The notes: generated by a model from the sequence alone, not told the origin. DNA of 64,000 nt from Cellulomonas sp. SLBN-39 (GCF_006715865.1 NZ_VFOA01000001.1:992001-1056000); one strand, 5' to 3'; positions 8,258-16,385 are shown, counted from the stretch's first letter. Numbers and translations are program-made.

Positions 8258-8346
8258 GTCCGGATGGTCCGGTTCGCGGGCGGCGCCCACCGGCGCCCGC
8301 CCCTCGCCCGGGTCGCGGACAGCACCGGCAGACGACGGGAGACCCC

Positions 8347-9177
8347 ATGGCACGGCTGGACCTCGTCCGGCGACGCGTCGCGCTGAGCGACGCCGAGCTG
8401 GAGACGCTGCGCCTGGCGGACAACGGCGAGACCGTCGACCCCGCGGCGCGGCAGGCCCTCGTCGACGCCGGGGCCCTCGACGCCGAGGGCCGGCTCGCCC
8501 CGCTCGTGGTGGACCTCGTGCGGACCGTGACCGCGCCGATGATCCTCGCGACGGTGGAGACCGGCGGCCCGCAGGGCCCCGCGTTCGCGCAGGTCGCCGT
8601 GCACGAGGAGCGCGTCTGGTACACCGACCCGTGGCCGCAGGACGACCCGGCCGGCACGGTCGTGTACCACCAGGACGAGCTGCCGCAGCTGCTGTGGACC
8701 CTCGCGCGGCTGGTGGGCCTGCGGCGGCGCGAGGTGCCGCAGGCCGCCCGCGAGTTCACGGTGCCGCTGCGCGCGATCGACGCCGTGGTCCAGACCATGG
8801 CGCTGAGCGAGGACGCGTGGGAGCCCATCCGGGTGGTCGCGACGGCGGGCCTCGAGCGGTTCTTCGGCGAGGTCGACGAGCAGGCCCGGCTCATGGTCAT
8901 GGCGACCCTGACCCACCTGGAGAGCACCGCGCGGGTGACCCTCACGTGGGGCCCCGACGCCGGCACGGACGCCCGGGGCGTCGCGCTGTGGGACTGCGGG
9001 TCCGGCGGGTACTGGGTGCGCACCTCCCCGGCCGAGCCCCTGCGTGCCGAGGACGTCACGCCCGACACCCTCGCCACGTTCCGCCCCGTCAGCGGCGCCG
9101 ACGTCTGGGCCGCGCTGGCCGCGCTCCTGCCCTCGGGCGCCGAGCTGCGCGAGACCGTCGCCCGGGTCCAGGCCTGA
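8347..9177 (+). CDS. EspG-like type VII secretion accessory protein (tentative)
   Basis: 276 aa, no signal peptide. The layout resembles actinobacterial EspG-type chaperones, which bind WXG/PE-PPE-class substrates in the cytoplasm and hand them to the ESX machine. A helical N-terminus (about 1-45) is followed by a beta-rich core (ILATVETGG, FAQVAVHEERVWYTD) and a helical middle (LPQLLWTLARLVGL). The C-terminal beta/alpha part has GGYWVRTSPAEPL and DVWAALAALLP. Similarity is at the level of pattern only. Start ATG has GGGAGA seven bases upstream. The stop overlaps the next ATG (TGATG), so the genes are coupled; the neighbours include a WXG100-like protein. Confidence 0.45.
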   Translation: MARLDLVRRRVALSDAELETLRLADNGETVDPAARQALVDAGALDAEGRLAPLVVDLVRTVTAPMILATVETGGPQGPAFAQVAVHEERVWYTDPWPQDDPAGTVVYHQDELPQLLWTLARLVGLRRREVPQAAREFTVPLRAIDAVVQTMALSEDAWEPIRVVATAGLERFFGEVDEQARLMVMATLTHLESTARVTLTWGPDAGTDARGVALWDCGSGGYWVRTSPAEPLRAEDVTPDTLATFRPVSGADVWAALAALLPSGAELRETVARVQA

Positions 9178-10616
9178 TGGCTGCGGTCAAGATCGACAAG
9201 GAGGTCCTCGCCGCGACGGTCGTCGCGCTCGACGACCTCGCCGCGACCCTGCCCGACCTCGTCGCGCGCGCCGGGGCGCTCGACGCCCGCGGCGAGATGG
9301 CGGGCCTGACGGAGGCCCCCGACTGGGCCCGGCACACGGCGACGGACCTGCGCGCGCGCATCGGCGTGCTCGAGCAGATCGAGCAGTCCCACCCCACGTT
9401 CGGCGGCGTCGCGATGACCGCGGACCAGGCACGGGCGATCGCCGGCCAGTCGCTCTCGGTCGAGGAGGCGCTCCTCGCCACGACCGTGGTCGCCCCCGCG
9501 GCCGACGCGTGGGCCGAGACGGACCCGGCGAACCTCCAGGAGTGGTTCGAGCAGATGCAGGCCGAGGCGCTCCGCCGCCTGGCCGACCTGGACGACGCCG
9601 AGGTCGCCGAGACCCTCGTCGACGTGTTCAACGGTGTCCGCAACATCGTCGGCGCCAGCGAGGCGACCGTCGCGAGCGTCACCGCGCTCGTCGTCAAGGG
9701 TGGCCCCGCGCTGGCGAGCTGGCTCGCCCGGCGGGAGATCATCGCCCCCGGCCTGACCCGCATCGCCACCGCCTCACCCTGGCTGGCGAACGTCCTCGCG
9801 GGTGGGCTGAAGACCGCCGACGACTACTACCTGCGCACCCGCACGCAGTTCACCTACCCCGGGTCGTTCGTGCCGAACGCGACGCAGGGGATGCTCCTGC
9901 GGACCGCCGGCATCGTCGAGGACTTCGACGGCTGGGTGGCGCGGATGGCGGGGGCGGTCACGCCCTACGGAGACCCGAAGCCGACGCTCCTGGCGCGCAT
10001 GCTGCAGTCGGAGCAGGGGGTGCAGGCGACCGGGTGGGTGTCGAACCTCCTCAAGAACCCGGCCACCGGCCAGGCGCTGCAGCGTGCCGCGACGTGGGGC
10101 AACAACGTCTTCGGGCGACCGTGGACGAACCCGGTGACGACCACCGTCTACGGACGCGGTGCGAGCAACCTCCTGACCGTGGCGCGGACCTCCGGCCTCG
10201 GGACCGCAGCGGCGACGGCAGGCGGGCTCCGCCTTCTGGGTGCCGCTGGCAGCGCTGCGATGACGGTGGACAACCTCGTAGGGCTGTACCGGAACAAGGA
10301 AGAGAACGCCGCCTTGTGGGCGGAGGGAGGAACGGAGGGGAAGGCACACGTCGTCGGCGAGTACGCCGAGTTCGCGTTCAACGCCTCCATGACGGCGGCC
10401 CTCATCGCGCCCAACCCGGTGACGCTCGGGCTCGTCGCCGTGACGGGAGTGGTGTGGGCCGGCGCGGAGGTCGTCGAGCACTGGGACGACATCTCCGCCG
10501 CGGCGGGGCAGGCCGCGGACTGGGCCGGCGACCGGGCGGAGGACGCCTCGGAGTGGGTCGGCGACCAGGTCGACGCCGTCAAGGAGTCCTCGCTCAACCC
10601 GATGAACTGGTTCTAG
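9177..10616 (+). CDS. Putative type VII secretion substrate with N-terminal helical domain
   Basis: 479 aa. The first 180 residues are almost wholly helical (KIDKEVLAATVVALDDLAATLPDLV; EAPDWARHTATDLRARIGVLEQIE), similar in feel to long WXG/LXG-type substrates, and contain no signal peptide. Two hydrophobic stretches lie near 345-370 and 400-440. The short C-terminus is acidic and amphipathic (ADWAGDRAEDASEWVGDQVDAVKE) and ends NPMNWF. No toxin fold or catalytic motif is recognised. Coupling to the EspG-like gene and to a WXG100-like gene ten bases downstream suggests export by a type VII system. A cytoplasmic membrane-associated role remains possible. Confidence 0.55.
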   Translation: MAAVKIDKEVLAATVVALDDLAATLPDLVARAGALDARGEMAGLTEAPDWARHTATDLRARIGVLEQIEQSHPTFGGVAMTADQARAIAGQSLSVEEALLATTVVAPAADAWAETDPANLQEWFEQMQAEALRRLADLDDAEVAETLVDVFNGVRNIVGASEATVASVTALVVKGGPALASWLARREIIAPGLTRIATASPWLANVLAGGLKTADDYYLRTRTQFTYPGSFVPNATQGMLLRTAGIVEDFDGWVARMAGAVTPYGDPKPTLLARMLQSEQGVQATGWVSNLLKNPATGQALQRAATWGNNVFGRPWTNPVTTTVYGRGASNLLTVARTSGLGTAAATAGGLRLLGAAGSAAMTVDNLVGLYRNKEENAALWAEGGTEGKAHVVGEYAEFAFNASMTAALIAPNPVTLGLVAVTGVVWAGAEVVEHWDDISAAAGQAADWAGDRAEDASEWVGDQVDAVKESSLNPMNWF

Positions 10617-10626
10617 GAGGAGCGCG

Positions 10627-10908
10627 ATGACCTCGGAGAGTCTGTACGAGCGCGCGAGAGCCCTCGAGGTGCTCGCCGACGACGTCGAGGGCGTGCTCGA
10701 CACGACCCGCTCGGTGGTGACGACGCCCGACTGGGAGTGCGACAACGCCACCGACGTGCGCGAGGCCGTGACCCACTGGCGGGCCGCCGCCCAGACGGCG
10801 GCCCGCAACCTGCGCGCCCAGGCGGGCGACGTCCGGGGCGAGGCCCGCCGGGCCGCCGACCGCGAGCAGGCGGAGCGCGACGCACGCCACCAGCCCCAGG
10901 CGTGGTGA
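10627..10908 (+). CDS. WXG100-like small protein
   Basis: 93 aa, helical. Helix one (SESLYERARALEVLADDVEGVLDTTRSV) leads to a turn containing PDWECDNATDV, where Trp sits about where WXG100 proteins carry W-x-G. A second helix follows (VREAVTHWRAAAQTAARNLRAQAGDV). The strict glycine is missing, so this is a divergent member. WXG100 proteins form small secreted dimers in type VII systems. AGGAGG lies directly after the previous stop and gives a strong ribosome-binding site. The end overlaps the next GTG (GTGA). Confidence 0.6.
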   Translation: MTSESLYERARALEVLADDVEGVLDTTRSVVTTPDWECDNATDVREAVTHWRAAAQTAARNLRAQAGDVRGEARRAADREQAERDARHQPQAW

Positions 10909-11543
10909 CGGTGCGTGATGCGTGGGCGCCGCTGGGCTCAGCGGGCAGCGCCGTCGTCGAGGACCTGCTGACCCGCAGGTACTACGACCCTGCGCACGCC
11001 CGCTCGCCCTACCTGCACCGTGCGGACGTCCAGGTCGGTGACGTGACCCTGCGCCTGGCGTGGCGCGAGCGCGCCATGACGGCCGCCGTCCTGCACGGCA
11101 GCGAGCAGCACGAGATCGCCCGCGGGCGGGTCGCCCGCGGCACCGGGCCCCAGAACCTGCTCTGGGAGTACCTGCTGATGCCCCTGGAGATCGGCTCTGC
11201 ACCGATCCATGTCGAGCGGCGCCCCCAGGTGCCCGATCGGTGGGCGCTGGACGTCACCGGCCCCGACGACCGGACCTGGACCTGGCACCCCGCCGGACGC
11301 GTCTTCGCCCACCGCACCGAGCTCACCCGCACCGGCGACCGCCACCCCGTGGTCGCCCACCAGCTCCGCCCCGTCCCGGCGGTGCCCCGCGCACCTGCCG
11401 GGCCACCCACCGTCACCTGGCGCGCCGACGCCACACTCGCCGAGGTCGTCATGCCCGTCATGTGGACCCTCGACCGCGTCCATCTCGGCCTGCTGCCCAA
11501 GACCCAACGCGTCGCACGGTTCGACGTCGCCGGGCTCCACTGA
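10905..11543 (+). CDS. Array family A, copy 1 (unknown function)
   Basis: 212 aa, soluble, not recognised. The family-A signature is WAPLGSAGS near the start, PYLHRADVQVGDV, EQHEIARGR, PDRWALDVTGPDDRTWTWHPAG, and a C-terminus VMWTLDRVHLGLLPKTQRVARFDV. The start GTG (VTVRDAW) overlaps the WXG100-like stop and lines up with MTDIDLW of copies 2 and 3. Residues 22-36 and 57-100 vary strongly between copies, while the last 100 are nearly constant. Linkage to type VII-type genes suggests an accessory or immunity-like role, which is only inference. Confidence 0.7.
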   Translation: MTVRDAWAPLGSAGSAVVEDLLTRRYYDPAHARSPYLHRADVQVGDVTLRLAWRERAMTAAVLHGSEQHEIARGRVARGTGPQNLLWEYLLMPLEIGSAPIHVERRPQVPDRWALDVTGPDDRTWTWHPAGRVFAHRTELTRTGDRHPVVAHQLRPVPAVPRAPAGPPTVTWRADATLAEVVMPVMWTLDRVHLGLLPKTQRVARFDVAGLH

Positions 11544-11573
11544 GAACGCCGAACGACCCCGTCCAGAGCACCC

Positions 11574-11579
11574 TAGGAT
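11574..11579 (+). promoter_or_regulatory. -10 element before array family B, copy 1
   Basis: TAGGAT stands seven bases before the ATG at 11587 with no Shine-Dalgarno sequence. The same hexamer precedes copy 2 (12766-12771) by six bases. Each array repeat therefore carries its own leaderless-type promoter. Confidence 0.5.
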
Positions 11580-11586
11580 TCCCCGC

Positions 11587-12042
11587 ATGGTTCGGTACCA
11601 GGAACTACGCATCAGTGCCCGCGCATGGTGGATCCTGCTGTCGGTCACCATCATCGCCACAGGTCTCCTCGTGGCGTCAGCGCCAGGCGAAGCGGTGCTC
11701 GTCGCGCTCATCGTCCTGATCCCTGCGGTGATCACGGCGATCACGATGTGGAGCGTGGGGTTCTACGGGAACATCACCCTGACCGACGACACCCTGCGCG
11801 TCGGACGCCACCAGCTCCGCGTCACCGACATGCACCCCTACGGCGTCGTCCCCGCCGGCGAACGCGTCGACGGCAAGATCATGGGCGGCGCCTACGGCTC
11901 CACCCTCGGCACCAACATCGTCGGCATCCAGCGCCACGACGGCACCACAGCCCTCGTCGAGACCCGCGACCCCGACGCCTTCCGCACCGCCCTCCAGCAG
12001 GTCCTCGCACCCCACCAGGCCCCCTACCAACCCCCGGCCTGA
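11587..12042 (+). CDS. Array family B, copy 1: two-TM DUF3093-like protein
   Basis: 151 aa. It begins MVRYQELRISARAWWILLSV, has two membrane segments (about 14-32 and 37-57), and then a small cytoplasmic domain with TLRVGRHQLRVTDMHPYGVV and a terminal VETRDPDAFRTALQQVL. Order and spacing recall DUF3093 membrane proteins of actinobacteria, whose function is unknown; the assignment is tentative. Copy 2 is 148/151 identical. The gene sits between A copies and begins at its own TAGGAT promoter. Confidence 0.65.
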   Translation: MVRYQELRISARAWWILLSVTIIATGLLVASAPGEAVLVALIVLIPAVITAITMWSVGFYGNITLTDDTLRVGRHQLRVTDMHPYGVVPAGERVDGKIMGGAYGSTLGTNIVGIQRHDGTTALVETRDPDAFRTALQQVLAPHQAPYQPPA

Positions 12043-12093
12043 CCGCACCGGAAGAGACACCGTGCCGCACCGAGCACACCGCACCGAGGCACC

Positions 12094-12735
12094 ATGACCG
12101 ACATCGACCTGTGGGCACCGCTGGGCTCAGCAGGCAGCACCGTCGTGGAGGACCTGCTGCGGCAGGGCTTCCACCTGGGATCGACCGGGCGGATCCCCTA
12201 CCTGCACCGCGCGGATGTCCAGATCGGCGACGTGCCCCTGCGCCTGGCATGGTGGCAGCGCACCCTGGCGGCCGCGATCCTGGACGGGAACGACCAGCAC
12301 GAGATCGCCCGCGGCCGGGTGGCGGTCGGCACCGGGCCCCAGCACCTGCTCTGGGACTACGACGTCATGCCTCTCGAGCTCGGGGGCGCCGCCATACAGG
12401 TCGAGCGCACCACCCGTGCGCCGGACCGGTGGGCGCTGGACGTCACCGGTCCCGACGACCGCACCTGGACCTGGCACCCCGCCGGGCGCGTCTTCGCCAA
12501 CCGCACCGAGCTCACCCGCACCGGCGACCGCCACCCCGTCGTGACCCACCAGCTGCGCCCCGTCCCGGCGGTCCCCCGCTCCCCCGCCGGACCACCCACC
12601 CTCACCTGGCGCGCCGACGCCACACTCGCCGAGGTCGTCATGCCCGTCATGTGGACCCTCGACCGCGTCCACCTCGGCCTGCTGCCCAAGACCCAACGCG
12701 TCGCACGGTTCGACGTCGCCGGCAACCTGCTCTGA
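12094..12735 (+). CDS. Array family A, copy 2 (unknown function)
   Basis: 213 aa. It starts MTDIDLWAPLGSAGSTVVEDLL and shares with copy 1 the PYLHRADVQ, EQHEIARGR-type and WALDVTGPDDRTWTWHPAG blocks, and a nearly identical C-terminal half. It differs in the variable parts: RQGFHLGSTGR replaces the copy-1 segment and VERTTRAPDRW replaces VERRPQxPDRW. No Shine-Dalgarno sequence stands out. It follows the B gene by 51 bp and is probably co-transcribed. No domain is recognised. Confidence 0.7.
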   Translation: MTDIDLWAPLGSAGSTVVEDLLRQGFHLGSTGRIPYLHRADVQIGDVPLRLAWWQRTLAAAILDGNDQHEIARGRVAVGTGPQHLLWDYDVMPLELGGAAIQVERTTRAPDRWALDVTGPDDRTWTWHPAGRVFANRTELTRTGDRHPVVTHQLRPVPAVPRSPAGPPTLTWRADATLAEVVMPVMWTLDRVHLGLLPKTQRVARFDVAGNLL

Positions 12736-12765
12736 CACAGGAGAACCGCCCTCGGCCGGGCGCCC

Positions 12766-12771
12766 TAGGAT
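12766..12771 (+). promoter_or_regulatory. -10 element before array family B, copy 2
   Basis: TAGGAT six bases before the ATG at 12778, a duplicate of the element before copy 1. Confidence 0.5.
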
Positions 12772-12777
12772 CCCCGC

Positions 12778-13233
12778 ATGGTTCGGTACCAGGAGGTACG
12801 CATCAGTGCACGCGCATGGTGGATCCTGCTGTCGGTCACCATCGTCGCCACAGGTCTCCTCGTGGCGTCAGCGCCAGGCGAAGCGGTGCTCGTCGCGCTC
12901 ATCGTGCTGATCCCTGCGGTGATCGCGGCGATCACGATGTGGAGCGTGGGGTTCTACGGGAACATCACCCTGACCGACGACACCCTGCGCGTCGGACGCC
13001 ACCAGCTCCGCGTCACCGACATGCACCCCTACGGCGTCGTCCCCGCCGGCGAACGCGTCGACGGCAAGATCATGGGCGGCGCCTACGGCTCCACCCTCGG
13101 CACCAACATCGTCGGCATCCAACGCCACGACGGCACCACAGCCCTCGTCGAGACCCGCGACCCCGACGCCTTCCGCACCGCCCTCCAGCAGGTCCTCGCA
13201 CCCCACCAGGCCCCCTACCAGCCCCCGGCCTGA
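12778..13233 (+). CDS. Array family B, copy 2: two-TM DUF3093-like protein
   Basis: 151 aa, a near-perfect duplicate of copy 1. The only differences are a Leu/Val near residue 7, an Ile/Val near residue 23 and a Thr/Ala in the second membrane segment. From there to the stop the proteins are identical, and the DNA is nearly so, indicating a recent duplication or ongoing homogenisation. Confidence 0.65.
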   Translation: MVRYQEVRISARAWWILLSVTIVATGLLVASAPGEAVLVALIVLIPAVIAAITMWSVGFYGNITLTDDTLRVGRHQLRVTDMHPYGVVPAGERVDGKIMGGAYGSTLGTNIVGIQRHDGTTALVETRDPDAFRTALQQVLAPHQAPYQPPA

Positions 13234-13284
13234 CCGCACCGGAAGAGACACCGTGCCGCACCGATCCCACCGCACCGAGGCACC

Positions 13285-13917
13285 ATGACCGACATCGACC
13301 TGTGGGCACCGCTGGGCTCAGCAGGCAGCACCGTCGTGGAGGACCTGCTGCCCCGCGAGCAGTTCTACGTCCGCCCCAACCTGCGGGTCCCGTACCTGCA
13401 CCGCGCGGACGTGCAGGTCGGTGACGTGCCCCTGCGCCTGGCATGGCGTGAGGGCACTCTGGCCGCCTCCATCCTGGACGGATCCGACCAGCACGAGATC
13501 GCCCGCGGCCGGTCGGTGTCCGGCCTTGGTGCGCAGCGGGTCGTCTGGAACTACCGCGTGATGCCCCTGGAGATCGGATCTGACTCGATCCATGTCGAGC
13601 GGCGCCCCCAGGCGCCCGATCGGTGGGCCCTGGACGTCACCGGCCCTGACGACCGCACCTGGACCTGGCACCCCGCCGGGCGCATCTTCGCCAACCGCAC
13701 CGAGCTCACCCGCACCGGCGACCGCCACCCCGTCGTGACCCACCAGCTGCGCCCCGTCCCGGCGGTTCCCCGCTCACCCGCCGGACCACCCACCCTCACC
13801 TGGAGCGCCGACGCCACCCTCGCCGAGGTCCTCATGCCCCTCATGTGGACCCTCGACCGTCTCTACGACGGGCTCCTGCCCAAGGCCCAGCGCGTCGCCC
13901 GGTTCGACGTCCTCTGA
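13285..13917 (+). CDS. Array family A, copy 3 (unknown function)
   Basis: 210 aa. The N-terminus and 3' half follow copy 2 (MTDIDLWAPLGSAGST; ANRTELTRTG). The segment EIGSDSIHVERRPQAPDRW follows copy 1, including at DNA level, and 20-30 residues around RSVSGLGAQRVVW are unique. The mosaic points to gene conversion between copies. The C-terminus is shortened to QRVARFDVL. It ends the array, 48 bp before a convergent secreted protein. Function unknown. Confidence 0.7.
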   Translation: MTDIDLWAPLGSAGSTVVEDLLPREQFYVRPNLRVPYLHRADVQVGDVPLRLAWREGTLAASILDGSDQHEIARGRSVSGLGAQRVVWNYRVMPLEIGSDSIHVERRPQAPDRWALDVTGPDDRTWTWHPAGRIFANRTELTRTGDRHPVVTHQLRPVPAVPRSPAGPPTLTWSADATLAEVLMPLMWTLDRLYDGLLPKAQRVARFDVL

Positions 13918-13965
13918 GCACAGCGTCCGACGGCGTCGAGCCCGCCCGACGCCACGCCCGGGGTG

Positions 13966-14976
13966 TCAGCCGGTGACGATGGTCTGGATCTCCGCGACCG
14001 GGACCTCACCCGTCGTCGTGACCGACTGCACGTCCAGCTCGTGCGGACCCGGATCCAGGTTCGACGTCCACGACGCCTCCCACACCGCCGTCGCCGACAA
14101 CGTCACCGTCGGCAGCACCTGCCCCTCCTTCACCCCCAGACCCGCCGTCGACCGCTCGAACACCACCGCACACGCCCCCGCATCCGACGCCCCCTCCACC
14201 CACGCCCGACCCGCATCCGCACACCGCACCGACCCCGCCCCCGGAGCCTCCACCCGCATCCCCGCCAGCACCGCCGTCACCGTCGCCGACACCCCCGGCA
14301 CCGACGCCGTCACCTCCACCCGCTCCGACGCCCCCTCGACCCACACCCACGTGTCCACGTTCACCACCGTCGCCCCCGACCCCTCCAACGACGGATTCCA
14401 CCGCACCGTCCCCGCAGGCAACGACATGTTCTCCGACGCGATCTGCGCCAACACCCCCGGATCGACATACACATCCACCGCCGGCGCCGGCTCCCCCGCA
14501 GGAACGAACACCGCCGGATGCGACAAGTAGTACTCCGTCCTCACCTCACCCGGCGCCTCGAACCGGCACTCCGCCTCATACCACCGACCCTCGGTGTCGG
14601 TCGCGTACTGCTCGAAGTCCTTGTGCAGCAGACCCTGCGCCGCGAAGCTGTCCAGCGTCCCCGAGTTGTAGTTCTCGCTGCCGGGCTTCCACTCCTCGTA
14701 GTACTCCGCGCCGGTCGGACCGGGCGCCATCCAGCACGCCGGCACCACCGACGACCGCACCGACCGCGAGAACGACTCCCCCTCCACCGTCGACCCCGAG
14801 CTCGTCACCGTCACCGCGATCGCGCCACCAGACGCCTCCGGCGCTACGGAGGTCCCTGGCCCTTCGGACTCGGACGAGTCGCTCCAGAAGCCGGGCGAGT
14901 CTGCCGCCGAAGCCACGCTCGGACCAAGCATCAGTAAGGACAGAGCAGCCATTGCTGCGATGCTGACGCGACTCAT
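13966..14976 (-). CDS. Secreted protein with signal peptide, unknown function
   Basis: 336 aa. The signal peptide is MSRVSIAAMAALSLLMLGPSVASA, with likely cleavage after ASA (listed here only as the first 24 positions). The mature part has a WKPGSENYN region, PAVFVPAGEPAPAVDVYVDP, a segment rich in WVWVEGASERVEV, then cysteines in VRCADAG and GACAVVF that may pair. The same arrangement is common in unclassified actinobacterial exoproteins. The ATG overlaps the stop of the upstream lipoprotein gene (TGATG), so both are probably made together. A GTG two codons earlier is the alternative start. Confidence 0.7.
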   Translation of the reverse strand: MSRVSIAAMAALSLLMLGPSVASAADSPGFWSDSSESEGPGTSVAPEASGGAIAVTVTSSGSTVEGESFSRSVRSSVVPACWMAPGPTGAEYYEEWKPGSENYNSGTLDSFAAQGLLHKDFEQYATDTEGRWYEAECRFEAPGEVRTEYYLSHPAVFVPAGEPAPAVDVYVDPGVLAQIASENMSLPAGTVRWNPSLEGSGATVVNVDTWVWVEGASERVEVTASVPGVSATVTAVLAGMRVEAPGAGSVRCADAGRAWVEGASDAGACAVVFERSTAGLGVKEGQVLPTVTLSATAVWEASWTSNLDPGPHELDVQSVTTTGEVPVAEIQTIVTG

Positions 14977-15584
14977 CAGCACGTGCCGTCCACGGTCCGC
15001 ATCTGCACCAACCAGAGGTCCTGGCCCTCCACTCGTTGCAGCGTCATCTCCTTGCGACGAACGTCCGCGAATCCCGCTTCGGCAGGCGTGTAGGAGCGCT
15101 CGGCATCAGCGAAGGTCACGGCCTCGTAGTCGTCGCACGTGACTGCCGTCGCCTGGTCGCCGTCGACGACGACGTCGGTCACCCGCGTCCGGAACTCACC
15201 CGCGATCGTCGCATCGATCGCGGTATTGCCCTCGGCCGTGTCGCGCATGATCGCCTTGATCTCCGCCGAGCCGATCACGGAGAAGACCGGGCTGACGGTG
15301 TTTGTCGTCATGGTCCGCCAGTACGCCGACTGATAAATGGCCACGGTGTTATAGACGTCGGCCTCGTCGCCGGTCAGGTCGGTCGGGACGTCCTCGAACA
15401 CGATGCCCAGGCCCGCATCCGACAGGTCCTCGACCTCCGACGACGGGCTCGGCGACGGCGAGGCGGTCACCGACGCGGACGTCGACGGCGACGCGGTCAC
15501 CCCCACGAACTGCGACGACTCCGCCGCGCAACCCGCCAGCAGCACCACCGACCCGACCACCACGACCGCACCCAGACGCCTCAT
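14976..15584 (-). CDS. Lipoprotein paralogue 3 of the triplicated set
   Basis: 202 aa. The signal sequence ends in the lipobox LLAGC, followed by a Ser/Thr/Pro linker and the family block EDLSDAGLGIVFEDVPTDLTGDEADVYNTV. A helix/strand domain with YWRTMTTN, FRTRVTDVVVDGDQATAVTC and a final VDGTC completes it. The shape suggests an NTF2-like fold, not proven. Start is the ATG seven bases after GGAGGG; a GTG two codons earlier would be too close. It is translationally coupled to the secreted protein downstream. Confidence 0.75.
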   Translation of the reverse strand: MRRLGAVVVVGSVVLLAGCAAESSQFVGVTASPSTSASVTASPSPSPSSEVEDLSDAGLGIVFEDVPTDLTGDEADVYNTVAIYQSAYWRTMTTNTVSPVFSVIGSAEIKAIMRDTAEGNTAIDATIAGEFRTRVTDVVVDGDQATAVTCDDYEAVTFADAERSYTPAEAGFADVRRKEMTLQRVEGQDLWLVQMRTVDGTC

Positions 15585-15660
15585 CCGCACACCCTCCGCA
15601 CCACCGAGACCACCCAAACCGCGCCAGTATGGCCGAAACGCCCGAACCACCCCTAGCACG

Positions 15661-15786
15661 TCACCCGACCGAGCGACGAGCACACCACCAGGGCGCGACC
15701 ACGATCGCACCGGCGACCGCCGGAAGAGCAGCGACCAGAAGGAGGGCCGCCGTCGCCACGGTGAGCGCGGCGCAACGCGTCAGCAC
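15661..15786 (-). pseudogene. Signal-peptide-only relic of the secreted-protein gene
   Basis: A GTG frame of 41 codons overlaps the stop of lipoprotein paralogue 2, as the secreted protein overlaps paralogue 3. It reads VLTRCAALTVATAALLLVAA and continues LPAVAGAIVVAPWW before a stop. This is a typical signal peptide with almost no mature protein. It is probably the truncated second copy of the secreted gene left after duplication of a lipoprotein-exoprotein pair. Confidence 0.45.
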
Positions 15787-16385
15787 GTGCCCTCCGACTC
15801 TGACAGCCCGATCACCCACACCCCGTCCTCGATCCGCTGCAACGTCAGCGTCTCGCTCCGAGGCTCCCCGAACCCTGCCGTCTCGGGTGTGTCCGGCCCG
15901 TCCGCGTCCTGGAAAGTGACGTCCTGGTAGAAGTCGCACACCGCGGCGGTCGCCAAGTCGCCCTCGACCTCGACGTCGTGCACCCGTGTGCGAAAGACGC
16001 CGGCGATCGACACGTCGTCGGCCTCGTTGTTCGTCGCGATCCGCTCCATGACGGCCTGGATGTCGACAGACGCGAGGACGTCGAACGCAAGGCTGGCCAC
16101 GTTGGTCGTCATGGTCCGCCAGTACTCGACCTGGTACGTGGCCACGGTGTTGTAGACGTCGGCCTCGTCACCGGTCAGGTCCGTCGGGACGTCCTCGAAC
16201 ACGATGCCCAGGTCCGCATCCGACAGATCCTCGACCTCCGACGACGGGCTCGGCGACGGCGAGGCGGTCACCGACGCGGACGCCGACGGCGACGCGGTCA
16301 CCCCCACGAACTGCGACGACTCCGCCGCACACCCCGCCAGCAGCACCACCGACCCCACCACCACGACCGCACCCAGACGCCTCAT
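15780..16385 (-). CDS. Lipoprotein paralogue 2 of the triplicated set
   Basis: 201 aa. The first 80 residues are nearly identical to paralogue 3 (MRRLGAVVVVGSVVLLAGCA; DLGIVFEDVPTDLTGDEADVYNTVATYQ). The domain then diverges (EYWRTMTTNVASLAFDVLASVDIQAVMERIATNN) and converges again at RTRVHDVEVEGD and the terminal SEGTC. The lipobox gives outer-face membrane anchoring. A GGAGGG ribosome-binding site is conserved. Function unknown. Confidence 0.75.
   Translation of the reverse strand: MRRLGAVVVVGSVVLLAGCAAESSQFVGVTASPSASASVTASPSPSPSSEVEDLSDADLGIVFEDVPTDLTGDEADVYNTVATYQVEYWRTMTTNVASLAFDVLASVDIQAVMERIATNNEADDVSIAGVFRTRVHDVEVEGDLATAAVCDFYQDVTFQDADGPDTPETAGFGEPRSETLTLQRIEDGVWVIGLSESEGTC

Larger units (their letters stand above)
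11587..13917 (+). repeat. Tandem duplication (B-A-B-A), unit 1,191 bp
   Basis: From the start of the first B gene the unit B + 51-bp spacer + A + 42-bp spacer repeats once, with exactly 1,191 bp between equivalent starts. The spacers after B (12043-12093 and 13234-13284) differ at only two bases. B genes and the 3' halves of A genes are almost identical, while parts of A have diverged. Confidence 0.9.

Noticed and set aside
9177..10616. A polymorphic toxin with a C-terminal nuclease or deaminase domain.
   Set aside because: The C-terminal third is hydrophobic and Ala/Trp/Asp-rich with no catalytic motif that I recognise.
11587..13917. The repeated array considered as a CRISPR or IS composite.
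   Set aside because: The unit is 1,191 bp and contains intact genes; there are no short regularly spaced repeats, terminal inverted repeats or transposase.
14006..14401. A glycine/valine-rich minus-strand frame that looks like a PE-PGRS-type protein.
   Set aside because: Shadow frame inside the secreted-protein gene; no signal or PE motif, and composition follows from the real gene's codon pattern.
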